Source: Tyto alba
Taxonomy: Eukaryota > Chordata > Aves > Strigiformes > Tytonidae
DNA: 64,000 bases
NCBI RefSeq assembly: GCF_018691265.1
Contig: NW_024881301.1
Coordinates: forward strand, 9,313,752-9,377,751
Reading direction: 5' to 3'
Shown: positions 34,807 through 46,700 of the stretch, in pieces
How positions within the stretch are numbered: the first letter of the stretch is position 1
Layout: every line of letters starts with the position of its first letter
The notes under the pieces: model-generated
What the model saw: only the letters and a program-made list of their open reading frames with translations
Told to the model about the DNA's origin: nothing
The model's database searches: none
Made by a program: the position numbers and the translations under genes

Positions 34807-35803
34807 TGTCCTGGGTTTGAGTGAGTGGCAGGGTTTTTGGTAGTAGGGGAGGGGGCTACAGCAGTGGCCTCCCATGAGAAGTTTTTGAAGCTCCACCAGC
34901 TCCAATTCAGACCCACCTCTGCACCAAGGGCAAGCCAATTAGTTGTGCCTCTGCAATAATGTATTTAAGAAGGGGACCTGGGAAGAAAAGTTGGACTTGT
35001 GAGAAGGAGTTGTAATATTTATGTCAACACCAAGGTCAGTGGAAGAATGGATGAGAAAAGGGGGGAGGCGTACCAGAACAGAGAGCCCTCATGTACCCCG
35101 TGGTGAGATGGCAGGGGCTGATGCCCCACCCCCCTCCCCCCCAATGGAGGTCCACAGTGGAACAGATGATGAACTGCAGCCTGCGGAAGACACCACATTA
35201 GAGAAGGTGACTATGCCCAAAGGAGGCTGGGACTCTGAGGGGAGAAGCAGCCCCTGCTGATGCAGTTTGGCACTGGGAGGACTGCAACATCTTGGGGTGA
35301 CCTATGCTGGAGCAGCTGGGCAAACACTGCAACCTGTGGGAGAGACTCATGTTGGAGAGTTTGTGGAGGACTGTCTTCTGTGAGAGGGGAACCATGAGGT
35401 ATCAGAGGAGGAATGTGAGGGGTTCCCCCCACTCTGAGAAAGAAGAAGTGACAGCACTGACTGCTACCCCCATTCCCTGCCCCTGCGCTGCTGGGGGGAT
35501 GAGGTAGAGATATCGGGAGCAAAGCTGAGCCTGGGAAGAAGGGAGAGGTGGGGGGGCAAGGTGTCTTTAAGCTGTGGTAATGCTTCTCACTGTCCTACTC
35601 TCTGTGTTAAGTGTTGTTGTTAGTGTCTGAATTAAACTTATGTTCTTTTTTCTTTCCCTAACAAGCCTATCATTTGCTCATGATCATAATGGGTGAGTCA
35701 TCCCTTCCTGTCCTTATCTCCATTCCAAAGCCCTTTGCTTTATTTCTTCCTTCCCAGCACTGTAGGGGAAGGAAGGAGTGAGCAGCTGCATGGTACCACG
35801 ACA
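34807..35803 (+). mobile_element. Solo LTR, bird ERVL-like, older copy
   Basis: About 1 kb beginning TGTCCTGGGTTTG and ending CCACGACA, the bird ERVL-like LTR form. In order it has a U3 region, a TATA-like TATTTAAG at 34962-34969, a middle section with two CATGTTGGAG/TATGCTGGAG units (35302, 35346), a G-rich stretch, an AATTAAA polyadenylation-like signal at about 35630, and a U5 end. GAAAC before (34802-34806) and GAAAT after (35804-35808) look like a five-base target duplication with one change. No retroviral genes follow, so it arose by recombination between the two LTRs of a provirus. Open frames inside are not genes. Confidence 0.85.
34962..34969 (+). promoter_or_regulatory. LTR TATA-like box
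   Basis: TATTTAAG in the position of the U3 promoter, preceded by GCAATAATG. The same motif occurs in the second LTR at 36482-36489. Confidence 0.6.
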
Positions 35804-36303
35804 GAAATACTGAAGAGAAAAAGAAAGAAGATCAGTCAGTCTTCAGGGTAGAGGAAAAAACTGGCAAAAGGAAAAAACCAAAAAGGTGGTGTATCTTGTA
35901 AGATAATCACTAAATGTCTCAAGTTACACTTCCTTAGAAGTAAGGAAGAAATAGGAATACTGTAAGAAAGGAATAGCAAGAGACAACTAGATCCCTTGTT
36001 CCTGAAACTGCAATATACTATTGAATTGTGGAATCTATTGTTTTACTCATTTCAAGCCTTTTGAAGGAAGAAAATGTAAATTTCTTTCTTGTGCACAAAC
36101 AAGTTTCAGACTATTCTGAGAAACCTTCTTGTATCTGGGCATCCAAGAACTATTACCTGTGTATCAGGTGTATGAAAAAAATGGCCAGAAGGTCCAAAGA
36201 TGTTATGCAAATGTTATAAATTTTTACAGCAATAGGATTAACATGGTTTTAAAAGCTAGTTCACCTTCAGAGGATACTACTGTGGGTCCCATTCTCTCCT
36301 GGT
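35804..36303. other. Unique spacer between two LTRs
   Basis: About 500 bp of ordinary AT-rich DNA with no retroviral coding sequence or primer binding site. This supports two independent solo LTRs and not one collapsed provirus. Confidence 0.7.
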
Positions 36304-36481
36304 TGTACTGGGTTTGTGTGGCAAAGTTTTGGTAGTGGGGGGCTACAGGGGTTTCTTCTCTGAGAAGCTGCTAGAAGCTTCCCTATATCTTATAGAACCA
36401 ATGCCAGCCAGCTCCAAGACAGACCCACTGCTCGCCAAGGCCAAGCCCATCAGTTATGGTGATAGCGCCTCTGGGATAATG

Positions 36482-36489
36482 TATTTAAG
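36482..36489 (+). promoter_or_regulatory. LTR TATA-like box
   Basis: TATTTAAG following GGGATAATG in U3 of the second LTR. Confidence 0.65.
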
Positions 36490-37160
36490 AAGAGGGGGAA
36501 AAAAACCTACTGAGTGGAAGAGCAGCCAGAGACAGGGGTGAGAATATGTGAGAGAAACAGCCCTGCAGACATCAAGGTCAGTGAAGAAGGAGGGGGAGGA
36601 GGCGCTCCAGGTGCCAGAGCAGAGATTCCCTGCAACCTGTGGTGAAGACCACGGTGAGGCAGGCTGTGCCCTGCAGCCTGTGGAGGTTAGTGGTGGAGCA
36701 GATCTCCACCTGCAGCCCATGGAGGACCCCATGCTGGAGCAGGTGGGTGCCTGATGGAGGTTGTGACCCCGTGGGAAGCCCACGCTGGGTTTCTGGCAGG
36801 ACCTGTGGACCCATGGAGGGAGAAGCCCATGATGGAGCAGTTTTGCTGGCAGAACTTGTTAACCCCTGGGGGGGACCCATGCTGGAGCAGTCTGTTCCCA
36901 GAGGACTGCACCCCGTGGAAGGGACCCATGCTGGAGCAGGGGAAGAGTGTGAGGAGACCTCCCCGTGAGGAAGAAGGCGCAGCAGAGACAGTGTGTGATG
37001 ACCTGACCGCAACCCCCATTCTCCATCCCCCTGTGCCACTTGGAAGGAGGAGGTAGAGAAATCAGGAGTGAAGTTGAGCTCCGGAAGAAGGGAGGGGTGG
37101 AAGGAAAGTGTTTTAAGATTTAGTTTTTATTTCTTATTATCCCACTCTGATTTAATTGGT

Positions 37161-37166
37161 AATAAA
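37161..37166 (+). terminator. LTR polyadenylation signal
   Basis: AATAAA inside GGTAATAAATTAAAC, where the R region ends in this LTR family. Confidence 0.6.
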
Positions 37167-37348
37167 TTAAACTAATTCCCCCAAGACAAGTCTGTTTTGT
37201 CCATCACGGTAATTGGTGAGTGATCCCTCCCTGTCCTTATCTAGACCCACAGGACTTTCATTATATCTTCTCTCCCCTGTCCAGCTGAGAAGAGTGATAG
37301 AGTGGCTTTGGTGGGCACCTGGTGCCCAGCCAGGGTCAGCTCACCACA

Positions 37349-40300
37349 CATGGCAGACAAAAATCTGTATAAGTGCAGTGGCTGTGTGTGACAATCTGTC
37401 TCGGGAGCAGAAAGCACTGCTGAGAGAGAGCCCAAGCCTATGCTCTCCAAAAATCAATCCTGTGTTAGCAGCAAACATAGGACATCTTCTACGCAGTTTT
37501 CACATCACAAGGGACCTGAATGAAGTGTAGGGGACAGCGCAGTCTGACATCTTGAATGTAGAAGTCATCCGTCCATCACCTGACCCCTGCGTTGTCATTG
37601 TGCAAGGCACAAACCTAGGCAGCACTGTAAGATCCTGCATTTGTTATGGGGAGCTAGGCACTGTTACAATATTGGATGTCTACCCAATGCCAGGAATAAA
37701 TTAAATGACAGACAAACTAAGCAGAGCAAAATATAGAACCTCAGTAGAGAGATCTACAGAATCATGGCAAACAGCCTTAGACGGTGCTAGCCAATTAAAT
37801 TTGCTTTCACCATTCTCCTGGGGGTCTAAATGTTTGAGGTTATAGACAGTTTTCAGAGGCTTGTAAATAAATTAAGAGACATGTAAAACTTTGGCAAAGC
37901 AAATATTGATGAAGTAATTGCTTATAGTGATAACAGGGACCTCACCCATGTGAGAGTTGTGAACCCTAGGAACCCAGAAGCTAGCTTAAAAATTAAAATA
38001 TTCTCAGTGTGACATCTTATTCCTGAAATAATATCTGGACTCAAGTGGGATGCAATTATACGTTTCTTTGCACTGAAGAGGTGGTACCAGGTTGGCTTTG
38101 TCCCATGCCGTTACAATTTGAGCCTTGGCACAGTTACTGTTCCAGTCACTGGGCTACACAAGCAGAAAAAAAAAAAAAAAAAAAATCTGAAGCGTACCAG
38201 AGCAGACAGGCATCTGTATTTATTTGACAAACTTGAATGCTGGGAATTCTGCGTTTGTTGAACTAAAAGGTGGTAAGACATCTTACCTGCTTGTTAGCTG
38301 TGCTCTCTGGAAGTTACAAAGCTATCCCAAAATTTAAAATATGACTGTGCTGATTAAATGTGATGGGGCTGAGTGCTGAGCTGATGAAGAAGAAAGAAAG
38401 AATACTGGTCGTGCATTGAATGAAAAAAATGATACTGTAACTTTTCTACAGGTTGAGCTACTAGAAAATACATCCCTCTCTTCCTTGTCTTCACAACAAA
38501 CAAAATGGACAGATTCTAAATTCATGAGATTAATTACTATGGTCTAACAACATCATACAGCAATTGTTAGTTTAGAATACTAAGCAATTTTAGAAAACTA
38601 AGGAACAAATCTACTGTCATCAATGGATGATCCATGGGGGGAAATAGGTGTTAGGACTTCAGATACAGAGCTACCATTTTACTCCAAAAGTGGGAAGGAA
38701 AGCTGTGCAGGAAGTGCCATGCTAACATGAAATGGGAGGTTCCGATGTATTATTGCAGTTAAAAATATTGTATGACAGCATGCATTGCTGAATGAAGGTC
38801 AAAGGAGCATGTGTTTTGATTGCCAGGTTACCAGGGCTCCTGCACAAAGCTTGCTCTGGGTGAAGATGTTTGGGGATTGGGAAAAACAGTCAGTTGTTCA
38901 GGGGAAAGGAGCAAGAAAACTAATTGAGGAAAAGTGGGGAGGGAGGGAAGTCACAGCATGTTCCACATAAAATGAAGTTTTGCTATGGTTAATTGAGAAC
39001 AGACTAGTAACTGACAGTAAGTGTCTATATTAGGTGTATTTTGGAGAGTTTGAATAAAGAACAAGCAGTTTTACTGTCATACCTTTTTATAAAAAACCTT
39101 ATTGATGGTGTTTCATTATCTTCAATATACATGCATAAGGTCTCTAGGTTTATTAAATGTTAACTCTATATGAACCTATGTTGCAATTTTCCTTGAAAAA
39201 CTGACTGAAACCTTTGAATCCAATATCATGGTCTTTTACATGCAATAGCTCAGAGCTTTACCTCTGCAACACTTCCTTGAAAGTCCTTATCAGCTCAGGC
39301 TGTTACCTTCACTTCAGATGAAAATTAAGATGGCAGCAAGAAGTAAAGGGATGATAGTAGAGATGTATATAAAATTGCTTCAGAATCTCCTTACCCATTA
39401 TAGTCCTTTAGCATTCTGCACAACCGAGCCTTTATGCTCTTAAGGAGTGTTGCTTATATGTCCCGCTTCAAGGAAATGTACATTTCAAGAATAAAGTGCT
39501 AAAAATATTTGTTTCTAGCCCCATTCTGTGTGTACGTTTGATGTTTTAGTATATAAAAATACTGTAATGATTAAGATGAAGACACTAGCTTAAAAAAACC
39601 TCACCTTTCATGCAAAAAATACACCAGAGGTTGCAGGTATTGTATGAGATTGACAGGGCCCATGTCTTCTGGAAGTCGAGAAACATTATTGACAGTTGGA
39701 GTGAGTTTCATCGCAGGTGCTATTATAAAGTCAGAATAAAACTACAGAGAATAATAATATTACATATAAATTTATTCCATGACTATAACCTGTTTCTCTA
39801 CTTGTGGGATAGCAGTTTTCTGTACTACTGCAATGTCTGCAGAAGCACTCTAATTCATAAATGTCATTAAAAAATAACTTCTCAATCTCATTTCATTCAA
39901 ATTGTGCATTAGTCGGTACATTCTACAAATGTTAAAGGATTTGTCTCTTTGGAGTGATCATTTTTAGTACCTTGTGAACACTCGGCACTTGAGATGCAAT
40001 AGCTATTTACAGTTGGCTGGCTAAGTCACATGGCAAGATGTTTTTCATGTGGCTTAATGAATGTGTTGGTGTACATACTGGTTCTTGTAAAATATTATCA
40101 CCATGTGAATATTCATGCATGTTATATTGATATTCTCTTACTGTAAATATCTGTGCCAGCAAAACTCTGTTTTATGAATATTTGCAGAAGGGGAACGGAT
40201 AAAAGAGACAGTATGTTGGAGGTAAATAATTTGAACATTTGTGATAATATCCAGACTAAATATTTTGCAAGATTTGTCTAGCCTTGCTTATGAACAGCCT

Positions 40301-42496
40301 CACTGTAAATGAATGGAGAGTTTCTCCTATATCCACCTCCTTGTTTCTAGGGGGAAGTGCAGAAACCCTGCTATCACAACATATGTTGGCAGGTCTGACC
40401 TATTGTACCTAGCAAATCCAGTCAGCTCTCTAGGGGACATCAGGCTGTAGGAAAATGTCAAAAAAAAGCAGCACACATGGAGCATAAGAGGTGAAACAGA
40501 AAGCCTTTGAGTTGCTTCTAATATACTTCCAAAATAGAAATTTCCTTCTCAAGTTGGCACATTCTGCAATCACATGATTTTGAATATTTGATGTCTGTTC
40601 TCTTGGTGCTGACCTTTCTCCCTATGACTATCTACAGTCCACTCTTCCTGCAATTCGTAACATCAACTGAGAGGTAAAACAAAATCACACACTTGTAAGT
40701 AAGCTCAGTTTTGGACTCGATGTGCTGCTGCAGCTGTGTCACAACAGCCATATGTTTGACATTTTTGAGGCCCAACATTTGTCCAGCCAGTCACAAAAAT
40801 CTATTAAAATGTCTGAAATTTCTAATAGAGGTCTTTGGAGAGTAGGTGGACTTTTGACCAGGGCAACCTCTGTGTCTTCCCCACCAGTTCATCTGTGATA
40901 TTCGCTGTTGCAGAAGGAGGGTAGGCAGATGCTCGGGGTTCTCTGCCACAGTCCTGCCTTGGAGGTGCTCCTGTTGGGCATTTGGCTGCTGCTCCAGGAT
41001 GGGAGAGCTGTGCCTTGGGGCACACAGCTGTCAATGGAGGAGGAGCAGAGGGCACTCGTAACTTCTGTTGCACCTCTGTACTTGCAATGCCATATAGCCA
41101 GCTCCTAACAGTGAGGTCGGAGTGAGTATCCATTAGCTGAGGAGTTAGACAAGGCTTCAGAGTCTGGGAGCTTTACTTGCAACAGTTGGTAATGTCCCAT
41201 TGCCCTGGTGATGTTCGTTTCCCTCATGGTAAAGTCTTATCTCCAAATAACTATGAGCATTTTAAAAAATGCAACTTCACTGCTGGGCAGTGTCTCCAGG
41301 GGATGAAATGGCTGTGTGAAATCCCCATGGGCAGCATAGCATGTCCTCGCAGACAAGCTGAGAATATGTCTGAGTATATGCGAGGACTTTCTGATTTTTC
41401 TACATCATGGAAGATATCCGACCTCCACAGATCAACGAGTTTCCAAACTACATTGACTGACAGCTCTTCAAATGTCCTACAGAGCCCCAAGTGCACGAAC
41501 CTTTCTGCCTAACTCTGTCAGCAAACTGGAGGTCCTCATTCAGCAGCAACCAGGATAGAACACACGTTTACAAGGGAGAGAGGAAAAGCAGCCAAAAGCA
41601 GGTACTCTCCAGTCAACGATCTACCTAAATGCTACAGCAGTAGTAATGCCCTCTTGAGCCCCTATCCTCTTCCAGAACAAGCCTTGCCAAACATGACCTG
41701 TGTGCAGGACCATGCTGCCTGCCTGCTGCCTGGGGTCCTCTGCTCAGGCAGGAGGATTTGAGGGAGAATGAGAATTAGGAGATGAAAGGCAACAACAGAG
41801 GAAAACAGGGTCTCAGAGCCAAAAACTGCACTGCATGAAGCATGCCTGTTTGTATAGACTTTCACCGTTAAAGTCAAGTGTTTGTGAATTTGGGTATGGG
41901 GATCAGCAACCATGACATCTATTTTAGGTGCTGCCTCTCAGCCGTGAAGTTTTTTAACTTCACTGGAGAGATCACTGGCTAGGGACCACTGACCAAAATA
42001 AGCCCTTTTTGCCTTTGAAACTGTTTAATTTGAGCACATGCCTTACCAGTTTCGGTTAATTACACAGAAGTTATTGATGAGGAAGCATAAGAAATGTGCA
42101 AACATGGTGTGTTATACACAGGGACAACAGCATTGGCTGGAGACTGATCCCCTGTTTTATTACAATCTCACTTGTTATAATCTCAATGAAATAAATCACT
42201 CCACAGGCAATGTATAATGCAGTCTAAAATATGATGGTTCTCACTGTAATCTAAATTGGATATGCCCTTATTGCCCTCTTTGCCAGAGCTATCAATGGCT
42301 TAATAGCTTTCTTGTGCTTGCATCATTATTTCAAATCACCTTTTCAGTAACTTAGATTTTTGCCATAAGATATGTATGATCATGTTTGAACTTGCAAACA
42401 TACTATTTAAAAGCTTTACTTTGTTTCTCAGTAACAGATTTCTTATATGATTTGCAAAATGAAACACATCTTTTTCTTTGACGTTGTGACTAATAC
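37349..42496. other. Non-coding stretch
   Basis: No gene is recognised over about 5 kb. A 20-base poly-A lies at 38166-38185. A plus-strand acceptor-like GCTGTTGCAG ending at 40913 is followed by 65 open codons to TAA at about 41108 in a GC-richer patch (see findings). A 111-residue plus-strand frame at 41177-41512 keeps several CpGs but has no known motif. 42090-42350 is AT-rich with TAAT motifs and may be conserved non-coding DNA. Confidence 0.55.
38166..38185. repeat. Poly-A tract
   Basis: Twenty A after CAAGCAG. It could be a retrocopy tail, but no source gene is recognised upstream and no AATAAA precedes it closely. Confidence 0.9.
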
Positions 42497-42598
42497 CTTT
42501 TTCCTGGTGTTGGCTATCTTCACCTCAGGGATTGTATCTTCCTCCCCCCTGGACGGCGCTACTTCCACCTCATTCTCTATTTTTGTTATTTCAGAGAT
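42497..42598 (-). other. Exon-like 102-bp block, strand ambiguous
   Basis: On the minus strand, TTACTCACAG (AG at 42600-42599) precedes 102 bases, exactly 34 open codons, ending AAAAAG before GTATTA (42496 downward). The peptide is polar and acidic then basic (IENEVEVAPSRGEED, EVKIANTRKK), which looks coding, but I recognise no family. The acceptor has a poor pyrimidine tract. On the opposite strand the same bases form a strong pyrimidine tract ending ATTTCAG at 42594, a good plus-strand acceptor, which may explain the purine-rich minus-strand reading. Two CpGs sit in the middle (GACGGCGCT). Confidence 0.25.
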
Positions 42599-43764
42599 CT
42601 GTGAGTAATGGCTACATCTTTCTCTGAACCACCCTGCTAGCTTCCACACTGCTTCTGCTCTGCATCCACAAGAAATGCTCTACCAACTGCACTGCGATCT
42701 CTGTTACAAATCTTCACCCCTCTGGTTAAACCTGCTCTACTGCTGACAGAGATGCTGCTGCTGTGCTATCAGACCGCTCTATCCCTCACCTGCTTTCATT
42801 TTGTTAGTGAGATTTTGTGGTAAAAACACATCTGCCTGATAAACTGCTGCGATTCTTTTACTTGGTGAAGTTCAGCGTCTTGCTCATAAGGGTGGTGAGC
42901 AAACATTGTGTTAGTTTACCTTCCTCTCTCTCCCTTTTCTCTTGGATTATCTGACTTTATAATCTCCCTGTGTTTAGTTATTAGTTTAGAAATTCCCTGG
43001 GTTTACATGGATTTCTCACTGCAGTCCCTATTTCCATTTAACTCCTTCAAGAGCTGTTCTGGAGAGACAAACTGGTTATTGAAATGGTATCAAATTTGTG
43101 CCCCTCTTGCCATAACCTGCCCCCATGGTGTTTCTCCTGGCTGCTGCTTCTTCTCTGATGAATGGCATAGCAGTGGCATAGCTCGGCAGGTAATTCCATC
43201 TACATCTATCCCATCTTCCTCTTCTGATCAGCCTTGGACCTCATTGTCACCTGATAAATGTGCAAATGAATAGTATAATCTACTCTGGGCTAGCTGTCCT
43301 CAGAAATAATTGATATTCTGGGACAACATGGTTCTACCTAAAGCATTTGGCAAGAGGACACATGAAGAAAATACATTGGCATCATAGGAGAACGGAATAT
43401 ATCCACTGTTACTAGTGAAAAACAGTGCTGCTTCCCTCTGAAATAAGTCAGTGAGGGCCAAGACCCAATTCTTTGGTGTTTTTATAAGTATTTCTAAAGT
43501 AGTTTCAAAATATCTGCTTGACCTGCAGATTGAATAACCAAAACAACCTGTATTTGTCTTGAGGTTTTGAAAAACACCTGGCTGTTATATTGGTAGCACC
43601 ACTGAGAACAATATTAATTTAAAAAACAAGGCTGCAGATATATAGCCTCTTCTCTCTTTTTCCTTATCAATATTCATGTGCCGTAATCCCGACTGGACTC
43701 TCGAACTTTTCTGTTGACACTGGGTTTTGACCTGTGGGTCTCGGAGGTGCAGAGATGCAGCGCA
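42599..43764. other. Non-coding stretch
   Basis: A 121-residue plus-strand frame at 42908-43273 has a hydrophobic start and serine-rich end but no recognisable domain. No other feature was seen. Confidence 0.55.
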
Positions 43765-43784
43765 GTTGCTTGGCAACACAAACA
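43765..43784. promoter_or_regulatory. RFX X-box-like motif beside a FOX-like motif
   Basis: GTTGCTTGGCAAC at 43765-43777 is a perfect five-base inverted repeat (GTTGC/GCAAC) like the RFX X-box, one base shorter than the usual GTTGCCATGGCAAC spacing. It runs into ACAAACA (about 43778-43784), a forkhead core on the opposite strand. Paired RFX and FOXJ1 sites are typical of ciliary gene promoters. No transcription start or gene is visible here. Confidence 0.3.
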
Positions 43785-46700
43785 CACCAGTTTGTTGGGG
43801 GTGAAGAACATATTTAAGGAACATTTTCCTTTTTCTGTTGCTGAATGGATAAGAACACAGATGACTTCGACTATGATGCCTGACCTGGGATTCTGGGGAT
43901 ATAATTCAGGGATTTGCGGATACAGAGTTCTGGTTGGCATGGGGGTGAATTTAGACCCATACTTTGCTTTCACTAATCCCAGGGATGGGGTAATTTTATT
44001 TAGATGTTCAAGTATTTAAGATTTGGGATTTTGTCTCAGACAAAAATATTGGGAAGGACTTTTCCGTTTAAGTGCTTTTTTTTTAAACTCTCCATGAATT
44101 CAGATTGCACAATTACAGTCTGGGAAAGTTTTTGCAAGGGGGGAGGAAGGGAGGGCACTGCCTTCTGTGCAAAGGCAAAGCTTGCCTATCTGCTCTGGGA
44201 GGATCAACCCACCAGCTCTCCTGTGGGAATTTCTGCTTCTGAAAGGCACGTGAGATGCCATCTCATGTTGCTCCAACCTCTGTGTGGCTGGCAGCTTTTT
44301 GCAACCATCTCCATACACTGCATTTCACAAGCCCATGCATACATGGTGCCTGGGCCTTAGGGAGCTTATTAAAAGTCTAAAGCCTTATAAAAGGATGATA
44401 ACCTGCCATTTACCAAGGTTTCAGACTTGCCAAAACTTGACAAAGACCAACAGCTTCATCACTAAGGTAGCCAAATCTCTGTGTTTCTTTTTGTTGAGAA
44501 TCTGCTTTGGCACAGCTCTCATTTTCGGATCAAGAGTTTCTGATCTAAGTGTTCCTTTTTGTGTAGTTCTTTGTAATTCTCATAATTATTGATTTAATTA
44601 TATTAAATTTATTAAGAATTAAAATTTTATAATTCTTTGTGTAATTCTTCCAACTGGATTTTGTTCATAAGACTTTGATAAATTTGCTGCCTCATTGTGG
44701 CAAGAAATTAGGTAATTCAGTTGGTGTATATGAAGGTAAATGCACATATCTCTTGGCTTTAAGGAAATTTCAGGTAGAGATAATGGAAACCAAGAGCAGC
44801 CAGATTTTAGAAGATCTAGATGTGTTTGACACACGCACAGTGCCTCCAGTCTTTACTTAAAATTGATGTAAGCCACAGTAAATTAGACAGCCTCTGGGCT
44901 TACTTACATTCTGAATTTGGTCCTATAACATTATTTCCTCCAAAGCAGCAATCAAGTCATCCATCAGGCTGTCAGCAAATTATCTATGTGCCATATATTA
45001 ATCTTACTTTTCATATCCCGTATTCTTCTGTTTCGATGGGAATTCACTTGCAGATGAAGTCTACTTAGACACAATATTCTGCAAATAATGTAGACCAAGA
45101 AAGAATAAACTAATAAGAAAAAACATGGTATCTAAGCTGGTGCTCTATGGGTACACAGTGCTAAATGAATGCTGTAGAGAGAACTGTAGCTGGAAATTTT
45201 TACTTGAAAAAAACAGCATGTAGAATTTGACTTGCTTCCTACTGGGTGATCAGCAGCAGGCTTTAAGTTAACAGTGATACCAAATGGTTTATTTAGTTGT
45301 CAGATGCAAAGAGAGGATTTGTAGTGGAAGCAAACAGGCAGCCTACAGTGATATCTTTAAGATAAGTCTGTTTTAATGGAAGTGTGAAAGCACAGACTTA
45401 TCTTCACTATCAAGCAACAGGAACAAGTCTCATGGAATATTTTATTCAAGACCCCTGCTTTTGTTCTAAGTTTCCTGCAGGGAATGGTGGCTTGTGTTGC
45501 CACCAGAGACTGTGGTTTACAGACAAAAGCAAAGTAGATTTGAAAAAGGAACCAGAATTTGTGCCATGTTGCCTTTCCTTAGGTTTGTTTTCACACAGCA
45601 ATCCATCGATACAAAACAAATCTTTAATGATACAGTGCATCAGTACAGGCTCATGACACAGGAATCTTTTTGGCTTGTTTTCCTTTAAAGATAAAGTGAA
45701 GGAAAACGTGTTTTGAAGCACCATCTTTTTATCTCCTAGAAATGGTCAGCAAGAAAATAACAAGGTTATGGCAAAAGAGAGAAGTTGCTCAGCTGATGTA
45801 GTGATGGTTGAATTTTTTCATTCTCTGTCTTTATAGTAAGTCATGTAGCATATTAGGAGTGAAAGCTGAGAGGTGATAAGATTTTTTATTTGCTACATCT
45901 TTCAGTGGATGGTCCTTCTCTGTAGATGTAGGAATCCCTGATGGGTAAAGGGAATTTAATAAGAATATGCACAAGTCTCCTGCAGTTGAATTTATGTGTG
46001 TGATGCCAGTTGCAGACACAGTTATTTGAGTGAATTTTTTATCAGTTTATTCTAGAATATATACTACTGATGGCAAAAAGAAAACTATCTTCACCAGTAG
46101 AACAGGATTCCTTATTTCACGGTGAGAACTACATCCACCCAATGATACAGAAATAAGGTAAGGTGTGCTTTTATATTTCTTCACATGAAGCAAGTGGTCT
46201 GACAGGGAATTCACCCAAGGCACATCACACCTCTGGTCAGGGCTGAGTACTCTTGATCCTGAAGCAGGACCTGGTGACTATGTAAGCACTGAGTTGTGGG
46301 AGAACACTACAGCTTGACATGTTGCCTTGTCCACGTTGGTATCTACAGTTCCTTTCTCCCGTGGCCATCCTGCTTCCCTCCAAGTGACAAAAAAGACAAG
46401 GAAAGTGGTCCTGTGGGTCCTGTTGCACAGCCAGGCCTCAGTGAAGGGTTAGGATGAGGACAAGACTTGCCCCAATGCTTGCAATCTTCCAGGTTTGACA
46501 TACAGTAATATGAAAGGAGTGTATATTTTTATGGCTATTTGGACATAGAATATATTTTAATGAGTTTTTTTTAATTCTATCTTCTAATTTTAGGCTTTTT
46601 GTTAATGCTGAAATGAAGGAAAAAGCCTTTTAAAAACTCTGGAACAGTGGTTTCCAATAACCTAAGCTTTTGACAAGTACTAAAGAGAAAAGTGAGATAT

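Larger units (their letters stand above)
36304..37348 (+). mobile_element. Solo LTR, bird ERVL-like, second subfamily
   Basis: A 1,045-bp element from TGTACTGGGTTTG to CTCACCACA, with matching TGT...ACA termini. It carries TATTTAAG at 36482-36489, the leader-like GAATATGTGAGAGAAACAGC, and a polyadenylation signal AATAAA at 37161-37166. Five diverged units containing CCCATGCTGGAGCAG recur every 48-50 bp (36728, 36778, 36826, 36876, 36925). Blocks shared with the 34807 LTR (promoter, CATCAAGGTCAGTG, GAGGTAGAGA) show the two are related subfamilies in the same orientation. No internal retroviral sequence follows, and an exact target duplication is not visible. Long frames on both strands inside it are shadows of the GC-rich repeat. 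Confidence 0.92.

Noticed and set aside
34451..34820. Overlapping plus (104) and minus (88) residue frames just before the first LTR
   Set aside because: Both look moderately protein-like, but neither has a known motif or splice support, and the plus frame runs into the LTR. Considered as retroviral coding remnant and rejected for lack of any recognisable motif.
35804..36303. Idea that the two LTRs are the ends of one provirus
   Set aside because: The spacer has no retroviral sequence, the LTRs are different subfamilies, and the first has its own near-exact target duplication.
36548..37056. Frames of 100-153 residues on both strands
   Set aside because: They lie wholly inside the second LTR and follow its GC-rich minisatellite; LTRs of this family do not code here.
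41177..41512. 111-residue plus-strand frame with several CpGs
   Set aside because: No domain, no splice context, length expected by chance in 64 kb; the CpGs are only a hint of constraint.
42908..43273. 121-residue plus-strand frame
   Set aside because: Hydrophobic start and serine-rich end but no known family and no promoter or splice context.
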